From Candidatus Bathyarchaeum sp. (GTDB lineage: Archaea > Thermoproteota > Bathyarchaeia > Bathyarchaeales > Bathyarchaeaceae), in the NCBI GenBank assembly GCA_020344315.1, contig CP070820.1, forward strand, positions 702,699-748,796: a stretch of DNA of 46,098 nucleotides, read 5' to 3'. A model generated the notes under the pieces. The model made no database searches. It had not been told where the DNA came from and saw nothing but the letters and a program-made list of their open reading frames with translations. The position numbers and the translations under genes are program-made. Within the stretch, counting starts at the first letter, position 1. Each line of letters starts with the position of its first letter. This document shows, one piece after another, positions 24,512 to 33,912 of this stretch.

Positions 24512-25705
24512 ATGAAGAAGGTAAACAGGAGTAAAGGATTATCTCCAATTTTTGTAATTGTATTAACTGTTTTCATAGATATAACAGGTTATGGAATAAT
24601 TATTCCACTTATCCCATTCTATGTAAATGAATTTCAAGCCGGTCCTACAGCACTTGGGATTTTGATAGCCTCTTTTGCTATTATGCAATTCTTCTTTTCA
24701 CCGCTATTAGGAAAAGCATCAGATAAAAAGGGAAGAAAGCCGATATTACTTATTTCGCTTCTAATCTCCTTTATAGGCTTCACAATATTTTCTTTTGCCA
24801 ACTCATATTTTATGCTACTTTCCTCTCGAATAATAGCTGGAATAGCTACAGAAAGAGCGGTTGCACAAGCTTATATTGCAGATGTAACCGATCACAAAAC
24901 AAGGACAAAAGAGATGGGGAAAATTGGTGCAGCTTTAGGTGCTGGTTTTATCATAGGTCCAGCCATAGGCGGAATCCTCAGTACCTATGGGTTTTCTATT
25001 CCTGGATTTGCAGCCATGATTCTAACTTTAATAAACATTCTATTTGTAATTTCTTTCCTTCCAGAACCTCAAAGAGACAAAGAAAAAATAGAAATTACAA
25101 GTGGAATTTCAGGATATTTGCGGGAGTTACGTGATTCCTTAAGAAAACCTCTCCTGGGTCCCACGCTTCTAATTCTTTTCATTGTTACTTTAGCTTTCAG
25201 TACAATACCCTTAATTGTCCCATTATTGAGCATAGAATTCTTCAACTTCAAGTCCCTTGAATTATCTTATGTTTTCATTTATATTGGATTGATTCAAATC
25301 ATGATGCAAGGTTTCTTGATAAACCCACTTTCCAAAAGATTGGGTGAAGAAAAACTAATTGCACTAGGTCCAATATTGATGTCTACAGGAATTCTTCTAA
25401 TGCCCATTTTCCAGAATGTAGCAATTTTCTTTTTGGCAAATGCTATATTAGCTGCAGGTTTTGGAATAATTAACACATCTATTCCAGCTTTTTTGTCAAA
25501 AAGAACTTCTCTTGATGAACAAGGAAGCATATTAGGAATAGCGGGGTCTGTTGCAAGTATAGCAAATATTCCGGGACCATTAATTATTGGCTTAATATAC
25601 GACGTTTCTGGTTCATTTGTTCCTTTTTTCATTAGTGCAGTTATGTTAGCCGCAGCTTTTCTAATCGGTTGTAGAGTTTACAGTGCATGTAAGTTCCTAA
25701 AGTAG
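24512..25705 (+). CDS. MFS transporter, DHA1/TetA-like
   Basis: 397 residues and 12 predicted helices. The loop 2-3 motif GKASDKKGRKPILL (about residues 69-82) is the MFS signature, and the helix 1 segment VLTVFIDITGYGIIIPLIPFY fits the drug:H+ antiporter (DHA1) group that includes tetracycline exporters. It probably exports hydrophobic compounds. Base composition is AT-rich like the flanking accessory stretch. It stands alone; GAAGTT before the start is a weak ribosome site. Confidence 0.87.
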   Translation: MKKVNRSKGLSPIFVIVLTVFIDITGYGIIIPLIPFYVNEFQAGPTALGILIASFAIMQFFFSPLLGKASDKKGRKPILLISLLISFIGFTIFSFANSYFMLLSSRIIAGIATERAVAQAYIADVTDHKTRTKEMGKIGAALGAGFIIGPAIGGILSTYGFSIPGFAAMILTLINILFVISFLPEPQRDKEKIEITSGISGYLRELRDSLRKPLLGPTLLILFIVTLAFSTIPLIVPLLSIEFFNFKSLELSYVFIYIGLIQIMMQGFLINPLSKRLGEEKLIALGPILMSTGILLMPIFQNVAIFFLANAILAAGFGIINTSIPAFLSKRTSLDEQGSILGIAGSVASIANIPGPLIIGLIYDVSGSFVPFFISAVMLAAAFLIGCRVYSACKFLK

Positions 25706-25835
25706 ACTTTATTTTCGATTTAAAAGACTTGGGTAGTTCCTTTGAGAGTTTTTGGTAACCAAAATATAGTTATAGCATCGGCACCATACATTACTTTATG
25801 GTTAAAGAAGCAAAATATCGCCTTATCAAAAAATT

Positions 25836-25857
25836 GGCTTTGGGTTAAATTTTAACC
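25836..25857 (-). repeat. Palindromic repeat copy d (opposite orientation)
   Basis: Plus strand reads GGCTTT then GGGTTAAATTTTAACC. The stop codon of the integrase remnant (25852-25854, minus strand) lies inside this repeat, so the truncation coincides with it. Confidence 0.6.
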
Positions 25858-26025
25858 TTTTTTGCTAGCTAGGAAGGTTTTAACTTCTTCGGGTTTGTTG
25901 AGGTTACAAAATTTGGCTATATGCCTAAGTCTTCTTAAGGTCGGTTTAATTGTGGATTCAGCTAAGTGGTCTTTCTTCATTTCCCATAAAGTCTTAAAGA
26001 TTTCCTCTCTAAATGGGGCAGGCAT
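25852..26025 (-). pseudogene. Tyrosine recombinase remnant (N-terminal domain only)
   Basis: 57 codons starting MPAPFREEIFKTLWEMKKDH, then LAESTIKPTLRRLRHIAKFC and NLNKPEEVKTFLASKKG. This is the SAM-like core-binding N-terminal domain of an archaeal tyrosine integrase (the STIxxxxxRLRxIAKxCNL pattern). The catalytic domain with its R-H-R-Y residues is absent; the frame stops at palindromic repeat copy d. It begins seven bases after the CCA end of tRNA-Val(TAC) on the same strand, the usual place of an integrase beside its attachment site. Confidence 0.65.
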
Positions 26026-26031
26026 ACTTGG

Positions 26032-26109
26032 TGGTGGGCCGGGCAGGACTTGAACCTGCGACCTCAGCCTCGTAAAGGCTGCGTCCTAACCAGACTAGAC
26101 TACCGGCCC
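26032..26109 (-). tRNA. tRNA-Val(TAC)
   Basis: Minus strand. Acceptor GGGCCGG pairs with CCGGCCC, then A and encoded CCA. D stem GTCT/GGAC, anticodon arm CAGCC-TTTACGA-GGCTG with anticodon TAC, T arm GCAGG-TTCAAGT-CCTGC. No intron. An integrase remnant follows directly, so its 3' end was probably an attachment site. Confidence 0.95.
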
Positions 26110-26206
26110 TCTCGTTCAAGATATTGAATACAGATGCTTTATTAAAAAGTTGGTTATGCTGGGACAGATACTTTTTTTAGGTTACTCTCTGCACAAAATA
26201 TCCGAA

Positions 26207-26294
26207 GCGGGGTTGTCCTAGCCTGGTAGGGAGCAGGCCTGCTAAGTCTGTGGTCCATGTGGCCGCGCGGGTTCAAATCCCGCACCCCGCGCCA
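26207..26294 (+). tRNA. tRNA-Ser(GCT)
   Basis: Acceptor GCGGGGT pairs with ACCCCGC, discriminator G and encoded CCA. Anticodon arm CAGGC-CTGCTAA-GTCTG (one G-T pair), anticodon GCT; a long variable arm (TGGTCC...GGCCGC) marks it as serine. T arm GCGGG-TTCAAAT-CCCGC. No intron; it is divergent from tRNA-Val(TAC). Confidence 0.95.
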
Positions 26295-26304
26295 CTTTCC
26301 AACC

Positions 26305-26321
26305 AAAATTTAACCTCAAAC
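26305..26321 (+). repeat. Degenerate palindromic repeat copy e
   Basis: AAAATTTAACCTCAAAC matches the right half and tail of the repeat only. Weak copy just past tRNA-Ser. Confidence 0.3.
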
Positions 26322-26329
26322 GGCACTTG

Positions 26330-26497
26330 TTAGGGGCGTAGCCAAGCTCTGATTACTGAAATTACAATTACGATAATCATGAATACTCCAAATGCAGCAA
26401 AGAACCATGGGGCACCCATGTTTTGGACCTGAATTATTGTGGATATGACAATTGCTATAGCGACTACCGCAAACAATGTGGCTTTTATCCGTCTCAT
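26330..26497 (-). CDS. Small two-helix membrane protein (55 aa)
   Basis: Reads MRRIKATLFAVVAIAIVIST, then a polar turn VQNMGAPWF and a second hydrophobic helix (GVFMIIVIVISVI), ending RAWLRP. Two membrane helices with basic ends predict both termini inside. A longer minus-strand frame over the same bases (26316-26531) is a shadow. AGGGGGTTTAGAGG precedes the ATG. It lies 54 bases before the stop end of the downstream minus-strand polyferredoxin gene, and could be in its transcription unit region. Function unknown. Confidence 0.55.
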   Translation of the reverse strand: MRRIKATLFAVVAIAIVISTIIQVQNMGAPWFFAAFGVFMIIVIVISVIRAWLRP

Positions 26498-26551
26498 CCT
26501 CTAAACCCCCTAATGTGTTAAACACCATCAACTACATATGCTTTGGGAAAG

Positions 26552-27517
26552 TTATGGGAATTTGGGTTTTATGGCTTTTGTTGTGCAGGACTCGACGCAT
26601 TTTAGGCAGTAAATGCATTCTGGGTGGGTGAACTTTTCCCACGGCAAATCCAGTATAGGAACCTTCATGGGGCAGACTTGGACGCAATCGTTGCATCCTG
26701 CTTTTGTGCATTTCAGAGGATCCCTCTTCAAACCCAGAAAACTGAACCTATTCAGAAAAGCTAAAAGCGCCCCGTGGGGACACAGATACCTGCACCAGCT
26801 TCTAGGAACATAAACTGCCAAAACCAAAACTATCCCCAATACTGCGAAGCGTGCCCACAAGAGGGGACGAACAGCCAAAACCCCAGCAGCAAAAGAGTCA
26901 ACACCACTAATAAGATTGAAAATCCCTGTTGGAATAACCCCAAAAAGCGTATCAGCAGGACTCAAAGCATTAAAGGGCGCTGTGGCAAAAACTCCTAAAG
27001 CCGACCTGAAACCCTCACCTGATCCCGTGGCCAGCATCGCCGCAAAGGACCCACTAACAAGGAGTATGACTGCCAAAATCGGATACTTAATTCTGATCAT
27101 CCACTCATGGGTTCTTTCAGAGACCTCTAGATGTTTTCTCCGGACATACCCCATCAGGTCCTGAACCAAACCGAAGGGACACACCCAACCGCAGAGAGAC
27201 CTGCCCAGAAAAGCAGCAACCAGAAAAAATGAGGCTAATGGAATCCAAGGGAAAACGAGGTCACCGAGCATCACCTGCAGCATCGCCAACGCATCACCTA
27301 TAGCCTGCTGCTGAAGTCCCAACGTGAAGACAACTGGGAGAACGATGGAAAAAGGTCCTAAACCGAAGAGAACAGCAACAAACAACACGAAAGAGAGAAT
27401 TTGAACGATTTTTCTGGCAGTCTCTATTCTCCAAATCAAGTTTCTGAATGTAGATGCTGTCTCTTCTGAATTAGTCAATCCTTTGCTCTTACTCCTGCTC
27501 GATTTATGTGATTTCAA
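26552..27517 (-). CDS. NapH-like membrane polyferredoxin
   Basis: 321 residues with about five membrane helices. Cysteine sets: CGWVCPFGLVQD (about residues 111-122), CRYLCPHGALL near 244, then two ferredoxin-type sets CTKAGCNDCVQVCPMK and CIYCLKCVESCTTKA near the C-terminus. This is the NapH/MauN/CcoG-type membrane Fe-S protein that moves electrons between a membrane carrier and a cytoplasmic or external partner. No reductase partner is adjacent. Confidence 0.85.
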   Translation of the reverse strand: MKSHKSSRSKSKGLTNSEETASTFRNLIWRIETARKIVQILSFVLFVAVLFGLGPFSIVLPVVFTLGLQQQAIGDALAMLQVMLGDLVFPWIPLASFFLVAAFLGRSLCGWVCPFGLVQDLMGYVRRKHLEVSERTHEWMIRIKYPILAVILLVSGSFAAMLATGSGEGFRSALGVFATAPFNALSPADTLFGVIPTGIFNLISGVDSFAAGVLAVRPLLWARFAVLGIVLVLAVYVPRSWCRYLCPHGALLAFLNRFSFLGLKRDPLKCTKAGCNDCVQVCPMKVPILDLPWEKFTHPECIYCLKCVESCTTKAIKPKFP

Positions 27518-27565
27518 TCTTTATGTAATAGTAAAGACGTGAGTCCCACTTGCCATAAAAATGTT

Positions 27566-28939
27566 TCATCTCCTTCCAACAGCTCTAACGTCTTCCACCC
27601 TAATCCAAGGCGCAACCAATTGACCAATCTTCCTCATGTTATTACCAAGAGCCGACACATTCTTCAGAACATCAAAGATAACACCAGTAAGCATAACCCC
27701 TCTCAACGCATAAACCACACTTCCCCCCTCAATCTTCCACACTGGAGTAGCTACAACAGAAAATTCCCCACTCTCAGGATTGCTGCTGTGAGCACCCTGC
27801 ACACCATACACTATAAGACCCTCTTCAACCTCGCCTACGAGTTCATCAGGGGCAGTGTTTCCGCTAGTGAACACAAAGTTGCTAGCCTCCAGAACCGGCG
27901 TAGAAGCATAAGGAGCAAGTCCTGTTCTAGAAGCGTTGCCAGTGCTCTCAGCTCCACTCTTATTCGCCGAGTAATTATCATACAAAAAGTGCTTCAAGAT
28001 GCCCTTCTCTATAACTAAGGTTTTTTGGCATGGAACTCCTTCCCCATCAAATTTTCGTGTCAGGAGACCTCCTTCAAGAAGTCCATTGTCATATACAGTA
28101 ACAAGGTCTGAGGCAACTTTTTCTCCGATTTTTCCCTTTAAGGCAGACCGTTCTCTCTGAACGTAATCCGCCTTTACAGCATTTATCAGCGTGAAATAGA
28201 GGAGGCAACGAAACGCAGCCTGAGTGAATATCACTGGAAGACTTCTAGACTCGATCTTCTTGGCTTTAAGGGAGGAGACAGCCTGCCTTGCAGCCTCCTT
28301 TCCAACGCCTTCAGGGTCAATTCTGTAGATTCTCTCTGCGTTCACTTCGAAACAAGCGGGAGTCACATCATTTCCATCCCTCGCTATCGTCTCCATGGAA
28401 CATCCAACCGCAGTGCCTCTGTCGTAGGCTTCCACGCCGTGAGAGTTGACAATAACCGTGTGAATGAGAGACGTGCCAACTCCTCCGGCTACGGATAAAA
28501 CTCGCTTGTCATAGGCTTCAACTGCATCCAACATTACTGCTGCCATTTTCACTAATTCGTCAGAAGAGATTGACTCCAGTCTTTTATCATAGGTGTCTTT
28601 TGTTTCGTTGAGTCTTCTGGGATTGGGAAGATTCTGCCACTTCGTGTCTGGTCTGCTGGCTCGAGCAAATTTGAAAGCCTTCGTTGCGGCATCTTCTATA
28701 TTCTTAATTGACAAAGTGTTTGTGTAGGAGAAGCCGACGGACTTCCTGTAGATTGCTCTCACTCCTAGACCCTGATCGATTCTCTTGGTGCTTCTGACAA
28801 TCTGCCCTCTCTCAATATTTATAGAGGTGCTGGAGAGCATGCTCAGGAAGGCCTCAGCCTCTTCGGCGCCTCTTCTAATGGCAAAGTTAACGGCTCTCTT
28901 CCCGAAGTCAACCAATTCTGTGGAGCTAGGCTCCGCCAC
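27566..28939 (-). CDS. tldE: TldE/PmbA family protein of the TldD/E protease
   Basis: 457 residues of the U62/PmbA family. It lacks the metal-binding HExxxH seen in TldD and retains the scaffold segments ([49 protein letters not shown]). TldE is the non-catalytic partner of TldD in the heterodimer. The start at 28939 overlaps the tldD end by 14 bases, so translation is probably coupled. Confidence 0.92.
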   Translation of the reverse strand: MAEPSSTELVDFGKRAVNFAIRRGAEEAEAFLSMLSSTSINIERGQIVRSTKRIDQGLGVRAIYRKSVGFSYTNTLSIKNIEDAATKAFKFARASRPDTKWQNLPNPRRLNETKDTYDKRLESISSDELVKMAAVMLDAVEAYDKRVLSVAGGVGTSLIHTVIVNSHGVEAYDRGTAVGCSMETIARDGNDVTPACFEVNAERIYRIDPEGVGKEAARQAVSSLKAKKIESRSLPVIFTQAAFRCLLYFTLINAVKADYVQRERSALKGKIGEKVASDLVTVYDNGLLEGGLLTRKFDGEGVPCQKTLVIEKGILKHFLYDNYSANKSGAESTGNASRTGLAPYASTPVLEASNFVFTSGNTAPDELVGEVEEGLIVYGVQGAHSSNPESGEFSVVATPVWKIEGGSVVYALRGVMLTGVIFDVLKNVSALGNNMRKIGQLVAPWIRVEDVRAVGRR

Positions 28940-30320
28940 CGATAATCACCTCTCTTACCCGAATATCTGGCCCCCCGTCACAGATGAAGGCTGTCTGACC
29001 TTTTCCGCATCTTCCTGGCCACAACTCGAAGTCTCTGCCAACTGCATCCACCTTATGCAGCGTTTCGAGGGTGTTTCCGCTTATGGAAGCATTTCTAACC
29101 GGAGCTCCTAGCTGACCCTTAACGATTTCGTAGGCTTCCTGTATGCCTACCTGAAAGGTTCCATCCAAGTTTGCCTGTCCGCCTCGAAAACTTTTTAAAT
29201 AATACCCAAAATCGATGCCTTCAATCAGCTCCTCGAAGGTTCTGTCGCCGGGAGCAAGGTAGGTGTTACGCATTCTGATGATAGGTTCGAACCGGAAATT
29301 TTCGGCTCGGGCGTTTCCGGTAGGTTCCGCGTTAAGCATGTATGCTGTTTCCCGGTTGTGCATGAGCCCAGTTAATTCTCCCTTCTCGATCAGAGGAGTC
29401 TTTTGCGTTAGAACTCCTTCGTCGTCGTACTTGAAGGACCCGAAGGCGCCTGCGACTGTGCCGTCGTCATAGACTGTGACAGCGTCTGATGCGATCTGTT
29501 TTCCCAGCTTGTCGTAGAGTATGGAGCCGGATAGGGTGAGGTCTGCTTCTGCTAGGTGTCCCATGGCCTCGTGGATGAAGACGCCTACGACGTTGGGTCC
29601 TATGACGGCTGGGAAGGTTCCGCCTTTTGGTGTTTTAGCTTTCAGCTGGTTGATGATTCGTTTGGCGATCATGGTTCCTACTTTTTCCGGGATTTCTGTA
29701 TTGAAGATTTCGAAGCCTGATGTGGAGCCTATCTCTTCTCTTCCAGAAGCGAAGATATTGGCTTCTCGTGCTGAGGCTTGGATTCGGGACCAGACGTAGA
29801 GTTTGTCTTGTTCTATGTATGTTCCGTCGCTGTTGACGAAGTGATTCGTTCCTGTTACGTCTAAGTAATCTATGGTGCAGCTCTTCATTCGATTGTCATA
29901 GCCGAAGATTGTTTTGTCCATTGTCAAAGCTACGTCTATCTTTTCTTCTACAGTGACATCCCGTGGATTCTTCTTCGGATATGCCACTATCCTATCTTCC
30001 ATTGCCCTTGTTTCGACAAGCTTTACGGGTTTCTTCACCCGGAGACTAGCTGCCTTCGCTAGCCTAACTGCCCCATCAACAGCTTCTGCTAGCAGTTTAG
30101 ACTCAAGTTTTCCGAGAGAAACAAAGCCCCAAGCCCCATTCAACAAGACTCTGACGCCCGCCCCGCTCTCGATTCCTTCTTTAGCTACCTCAACTTTGCC
30201 GTCCTTGGTTGTCAGGAGGGTTTTGAAAAGTTGTTGAGCCCGAGCTTCGACATATTCTGCGCCGAGATTCCGTCCGTGATCAACAGTCTTCACCAGTTCG
30301 TCCTTCAAAATTGCTTCCAT
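28926..30320 (-). CDS. tldD: TldD metalloprotease
   Basis: 464 residues with the metal site [13 protein letters not shown] (H250, E251 and H255) typical of TldD. The TldD/TldE pair degrades small unfolded peptides and in bacteria trims peptide antibiotics. A TATA-like ATACATATAG on the minus strand is centred about 28 bases before the ATG (30320) and there is no clear ribosome site, so the mRNA is probably leaderless. It is cotranscribed with tldE. Confidence 0.95.
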   Translation of the reverse strand: MEAILKDELVKTVDHGRNLGAEYVEARAQQLFKTLLTTKDGKVEVAKEGIESGAGVRVLLNGAWGFVSLGKLESKLLAEAVDGAVRLAKAASLRVKKPVKLVETRAMEDRIVAYPKKNPRDVTVEEKIDVALTMDKTIFGYDNRMKSCTIDYLDVTGTNHFVNSDGTYIEQDKLYVWSRIQASAREANIFASGREEIGSTSGFEIFNTEIPEKVGTMIAKRIINQLKAKTPKGGTFPAVIGPNVVGVFIHEAMGHLAEADLTLSGSILYDKLGKQIASDAVTVYDDGTVAGAFGSFKYDDEGVLTQKTPLIEKGELTGLMHNRETAYMLNAEPTGNARAENFRFEPIIRMRNTYLAPGDRTFEELIEGIDFGYYLKSFRGGQANLDGTFQVGIQEAYEIVKGQLGAPVRNASISGNTLETLHKVDAVGRDFELWPGRCGKGQTAFICDGGPDIRVREVIIGGGA

Positions 30321-30664
30321 CCCATTTTTAGTTGTGAGTTAAGATTCTATATGTATCTTAAAACTGTTGGTAATCTGGAGAAGCAGAAAATAGATTCTAA
30401 CGGCGATCTATCTACCTTGGCTGGGCAGAAAAAGGGGCAAAAATGTTATAGCAGGATACTAATGACGTTGAAAAACCGTGAAAAATATGAAAGCTGAAAA
30501 GGGTTGGAGAGTATTTCTCGGGCCTTTCATTGTTCTAATCGTTAGCTTCTTAATTTTCTCCTCTTACGGGGAAAAGAACCCTTAGTCAGGTTTACTGGGT
30601 TTCCCTGAACTGGATAAACTACAATCTTATATCCATTAAATAATACGATAGAGGGGGAAAATGA
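30321..30664. other. Divergent intergenic region between tldD and the second PIG-V-like gene
   Basis: Contains the tldD promoter and a possible 32-residue one-helix microprotein (30487-30585). Nothing else is recognised. Confidence 0.4.
30487..30585 (+). CDS. Possible 32-residue single-helix membrane microprotein
   Basis: Reads MKAEKGWRVFLGPFIVLIVS then FLIFSSYGEKNP: a positively charged start, one hydrophobic helix and a polar end. No convincing ribosome site, so it is offered as a weak candidate upstream of the PIG-V-like gene. Confidence 0.3.
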   Translation: MKAEKGWRVFLGPFIVLIVSFLIFSSYGEKNP

Positions 30665-31822
30665 TTGGTCCATGAAAAGTTGAGACTGAGCTTGGATAAT
30701 TTTTCCTTTGAAGGCTTAAAAGCTCAGTTGAGACGGGTAGAACGCTTCATTATACCCGTTGTTATTGTTGCAATTCTGAAGATTCTTGTGTTTTCATGGG
30801 TTCAGTTGGCAATCAACTGGCATCCTGACAATTTTTCCTTCAAGTTTTGGTGGGAGACGTTCACCATTTGGGATGGAGGTTGGTATAACCTTATTGCTCA
30901 GTATGGGTACGAGACAATTCCACTAGCTACTCCACTTCCTATGGAACAGACATTTGCCTTTCAACCCCTATTTCCGGCTACTATTAGGGGGCTGGGGCTT
31001 CTAATTGGGAATTTTACGGCATCCCAAGTGATACTGAATTCTATCTTCGGCATTACTTGGATTCCGCTGTTTCAACTTGTCGCAGAACAATATTTAGATT
31101 CTGACCAAGCTTTCTCGGTTACCATTGTTGCATCCTTGTTTCCTACGATTTTTCTTTTTACGTCCGTTGGATATAATGAAGGCTTGTTTCTTACCTTAGT
31201 GTTAGCTTCGTATTATCTCCATTTGAAAAGAAGGCACTTATATGCATCATTGCTGGTAGCGGCAGCCTCTCTGACAAGGCTGCTTGGCATCCTCTTAATG
31301 GTACCAATGATCCTAGACAGTGCTCGCAATAGGCGCTTTCGTGAAGCTTTGTTGTATACCTTACCTGTTTTAGCGGTTGCTGCTTGGTTTTGTTATGGGT
31401 ATTTGAAAACTGGGAATTTCTTTGTCGTCCTTGAGGCTCAGAAATACTGGGGGTATCGAAGATTTCCTACGCAGTATGTCTTACCTACTTTTTTCCAAAC
31501 AAATCCTCCGTTTCCCTTTAATCTACCTTTTACCGAGGCATTTGTTGGTTTGGCAATATGTTTTGTCGCTATCTTTTTTTTGTTAATCCTAAAAATTCGA
31601 GAGTTGGACTGGAAACTGGCAATTTACTCCATTCTCACATTTGTATTTGTTGTATGTATTGGAAACATTCTTAGTTATCCACGGTACTTCAGTTTCATAT
31701 TTCCAGTGTGGTTTCTGTTTCGAACCAAGAAAAACTATTGGTTAATTCCAATTATTCTAGTACTCGCATTTACCGACTTGATTTCAATGTACCTCTTTGC
31801 CAGATGGGTTTTTTTGGGTTGA
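30665..31822 (+). CDS. PIG-V-like mannosyltransferase family membrane protein
   Basis: 385 residues with about nine or ten helices. IWDGGWYNLIAQYGY (about residues 75-89) and AFQPLFPATIRGL (about 103-115) match the outer-loop motifs of PIG-V/GT-C transferases more closely than the copy at 10757. It starts at a TTG seven bases after GAGGGGG. A short ATG at 30661 is out of frame and closes after four codons. Its sugar and acceptor are unknown; surface glycan or GPI-like lipid assembly is the family theme. Confidence 0.78.
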   Translation: MVHEKLRLSLDNFSFEGLKAQLRRVERFIIPVVIVAILKILVFSWVQLAINWHPDNFSFKFWWETFTIWDGGWYNLIAQYGYETIPLATPLPMEQTFAFQPLFPATIRGLGLLIGNFTASQVILNSIFGITWIPLFQLVAEQYLDSDQAFSVTIVASLFPTIFLFTSVGYNEGLFLTLVLASYYLHLKRRHLYASLLVAAASLTRLLGILLMVPMILDSARNRRFREALLYTLPVLAVAAWFCYGYLKTGNFFVVLEAQKYWGYRRFPTQYVLPTFFQTNPPFPFNLPFTEAFVGLAICFVAIFFLLILKIRELDWKLAIYSILTFVFVVCIGNILSYPRYFSFIFPVWFLFRTKKNYWLIPIILVLAFTDLISMYLFARWVFLG

Positions 31823-31835
31823 TAAAAAAGGAAGA

Positions 31836-33131
31836 TTACACGAAGTCGGATATGCTCTTCTGTGACGGCTTCCTCTGTCTCATATCTTTTTCCTGTTTTT
31901 CTTCGAAGATTGCGAGTTGCCCGTAGACGCCATCATATCCCGGTATTACCTTCACTTTTTCTTCTCTGACCCGAACAATTGCTTCTGCAATCCTCGGATC
32001 AACAACCTGAGCCATTTCTTCCATGCGAGCATCCATGAGCACAGTATATTCGTCACCAAACTTCGCAACCAACGAGTTATAAACGCTCCAAACTTTTTGG
32101 GCGCCTTGATAGCTGACTCCCAATAGCGCCGTGATGATTTCAGAGAGAGGCAGCAAACGCTTATAGCCAATTGCATTTTCGGGTTTGAAGTCGACGGGAC
32201 GGTCAGCCAGTTCTTCAACTCGTTGTTCAACCCCTTTCGTGAGTCTTCTGCCGCAGGTTGGACAATGATTCCCATATTTTGTCGCTTCCTGAGGTGAGAG
32301 GGAGATGTTGCAGTTTCTGTGGCCTGTCCAGTGATATTTGCCGTAGGCGGGGTTGGTTTCTATGGTGAATTTGAAGCGCTTCGGATCTTTTTTGCGAAGA
32401 GTATCAATTACTTCAATGTATGTTAGATGGTCCATCTCAAAGACGTTGGCTTCTCTTCCGATTCTCCAAGGCCAGTGGCTATGGCAGTCGCTATTGGAGA
32501 CCAAGGTGTACTTGTCGAGGGCGCTTAATCTCCAGTTCATGGGTGGGTCCGAGGAGAGACCTGTTTCGAGAGCATGGATGTGCCGTGTCATATCTTGATA
32601 GCACTCTTCTACACTGTCAAAGCCGCTGAAGGCGCCGAAGATGCTGAACCAAGGAGTCCAAACATGCGCAGGAATAACCATGTTCTCATCTGAAACCTGC
32701 ATAACCTCTTCCACAAGCTGCGGGGCAGTCATGTCCAAGAATGGTCTGCCGTCCACGCTAAGATTGCCGTAACGTTTCAGTCTATCATTGACTTGGAGGG
32801 CTGTCTCAAGGTTAGGAGTGAAGATTACATGATGGATTTTCTTGGATTTTCCATCAACATTGAATATGGTGCTGACTTCACCAGTTATCATATAACGAAC
32901 CGGAGATTCCGGATGCTTCGCGGACCTGTAGAGACTAGTGTCCGAAACTCCAACTAGTTCTTCAGTTAATTCGCTGTGCCATTTTGGGTGGGTAAAGTCT
33001 CCTGTGCCCACAAGCTTCAAGCCCTTAACTCGAGCAAAACGGCTTATTTCCGTTATATTCATCTTCTGGCTTGTGGCGCGACTGAATCTGCTGTGAATAT
33101 GAAGGTCGGCGATTACTCTAATCTGGCTCAC
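31836..33131 (-). CDS. endQ: Endonuclease Q (PHP-domain DNA repair nuclease)
   Basis: 431 residues. The N-terminal PHP phosphoesterase domain has DLHIHSRFSRATS (about 9-21), a GTGDFTHP strand and SNSDCHSHWPWRIG, all metal ligands. A zinc module follows (NCNISL...CPTCGRRL), then helical repeats like helix-hairpin-helix. The C-terminus QKSISDFV is a PCNA-interacting box. EndoQ cuts 5' of deaminated bases (hypoxanthine, uracil) and abasic sites and works with PCNA in Thermococcales. Single gene; it is convergent with the PIG-V-like gene. Confidence 0.9.
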   Translation of the reverse strand: MSQIRVIADLHIHSRFSRATSQKMNITEISRFARVKGLKLVGTGDFTHPKWHSELTEELVGVSDTSLYRSAKHPESPVRYMITGEVSTIFNVDGKSKKIHHVIFTPNLETALQVNDRLKRYGNLSVDGRPFLDMTAPQLVEEVMQVSDENMVIPAHVWTPWFSIFGAFSGFDSVEECYQDMTRHIHALETGLSSDPPMNWRLSALDKYTLVSNSDCHSHWPWRIGREANVFEMDHLTYIEVIDTLRKKDPKRFKFTIETNPAYGKYHWTGHRNCNISLSPQEATKYGNHCPTCGRRLTKGVEQRVEELADRPVDFKPENAIGYKRLLPLSEIITALLGVSYQGAQKVWSVYNSLVAKFGDEYTVLMDARMEEMAQVVDPRIAEAIVRVREEKVKVIPGYDGVYGQLAIFEEKQEKDMRQRKPSQKSISDFV

Positions 33132-33258
33132 GTCCTAATTAACACTCAATATTTTGCTGGGTCCCACGGTAACTTTGACTCTACGGTATGTCACGAGAGA
33201 TTTTAAAATGTTTTTAACGGAATCTTCGCAGAATTTTGGCTTCTACAGATTAAATCCT

Positions 33259-33912
33259 TTATGAGCTGTACTCGACTACGAAGATTTCGTTTGCAATTTC
33301 CTCATCCACTGCAATTTGGGTCCGTCCTATCTGGAAAACGTGTGATGGGAATCGTTGAATTACGCGAATTGGCATTCCGGGTGTAACGCCCATTGCCATA
33401 AGTTTTTGCAGCCTTCCTCTTCCCTTTGTTTGGATATAGGCAATTTTTCCTTCCCTGTTAGGTTCTATCTGAGATAGAGGAACCACGATTTTATCTGCTT
33501 TTGTTGATCCTCTGCGGCAGCATCTTCCCTTGGGGATCTGCTTTCCATGGGGACAAACTCTCGGATGCCCCAGTAGAATGCAGACGTTTTCGTCTATGCC
33601 TCTTCGAATGGCATGTTCAAGCTTGCATGCGGCTTCTTCAACTAAGCCGATTTCAGTATCCAGAAGGTCCACCAGTAAACGTTCCGCAAGCCTGTGCCTT
33701 CGAACCACATTCTCTGCTTCAGCTTTTCCCTTCTCAGTTAACGAAATCTGGTTTTTTGAAACGGAGATAAAGTTAAACTTTGACAACTCTTTGAGCGCTC
33801 TGTTCTTTGTTTCTGCTTCCATGCTGGTGAAGTTGTATGTGGGGTCTCCTTTCTCCTCGTCGCGAATCCACAGGTTTTCCAAAATCTCCTCCGCATCTTC
33901 ACTTAGATCCAT
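33259..33912 (-). CDS. DtxR-family iron regulator with FeoA-type C-terminal domain (second)
   Basis: 217 residues: winged helix (about 1-60), a dimerisation and metal domain (HRLAERLLVDLLDTEIGLVEEAACKLEHAI, GHPRVCPHG), a cysteine insert CCRRG, and a C-terminal FeoA/SH3-like domain (about 145-215: GRGRLQKLMAMGVTPGMPIRVIQR). It lacks the usual N-terminal opening of the other copy. The start overlaps the end of the small zinc-ribbon gene by 14 bases, so it is the last gene of the feoB operon. It probably senses Fe2+ or Mn2+. It differs in sequence from the first DtxR copy at 36083. Confidence 0.85.
   Translation of the reverse strand: MDLSEDAEEILENLWIRDEEKGDPTYNFTSMEAETKNRALKELSKFNFISVSKNQISLTEKGKAEAENVVRRHRLAERLLVDLLDTEIGLVEEAACKLEHAIRRGIDENVCILLGHPRVCPHGKQIPKGRCCRRGSTKADKIVVPLSQIEPNREGKIAYIQTKGRGRLQKLMAMGVTPGMPIRVIQRFPSHVFQIGRTQIAVDEEIANEIFVVEYSS

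Noticed and set aside
21179..26031. A complete integrated element with two att sites
   Set aside because: I found no second copy of the tRNA-Val 3' end, and no replication or capsid gene, so only a remnant is claimed.
26316..26531. 71-residue minus-strand frame
   Set aside because: Frame-shifted over the two-helix protein at 26330; composition is not protein-like.
14222..30320. RiPP biosynthetic cluster (SagB-like oxidoreductase with TldD/TldE)
   Set aside because: The genes are 13 kb apart, and no precursor peptide, cyclodehydratase or dedicated exporter links them.
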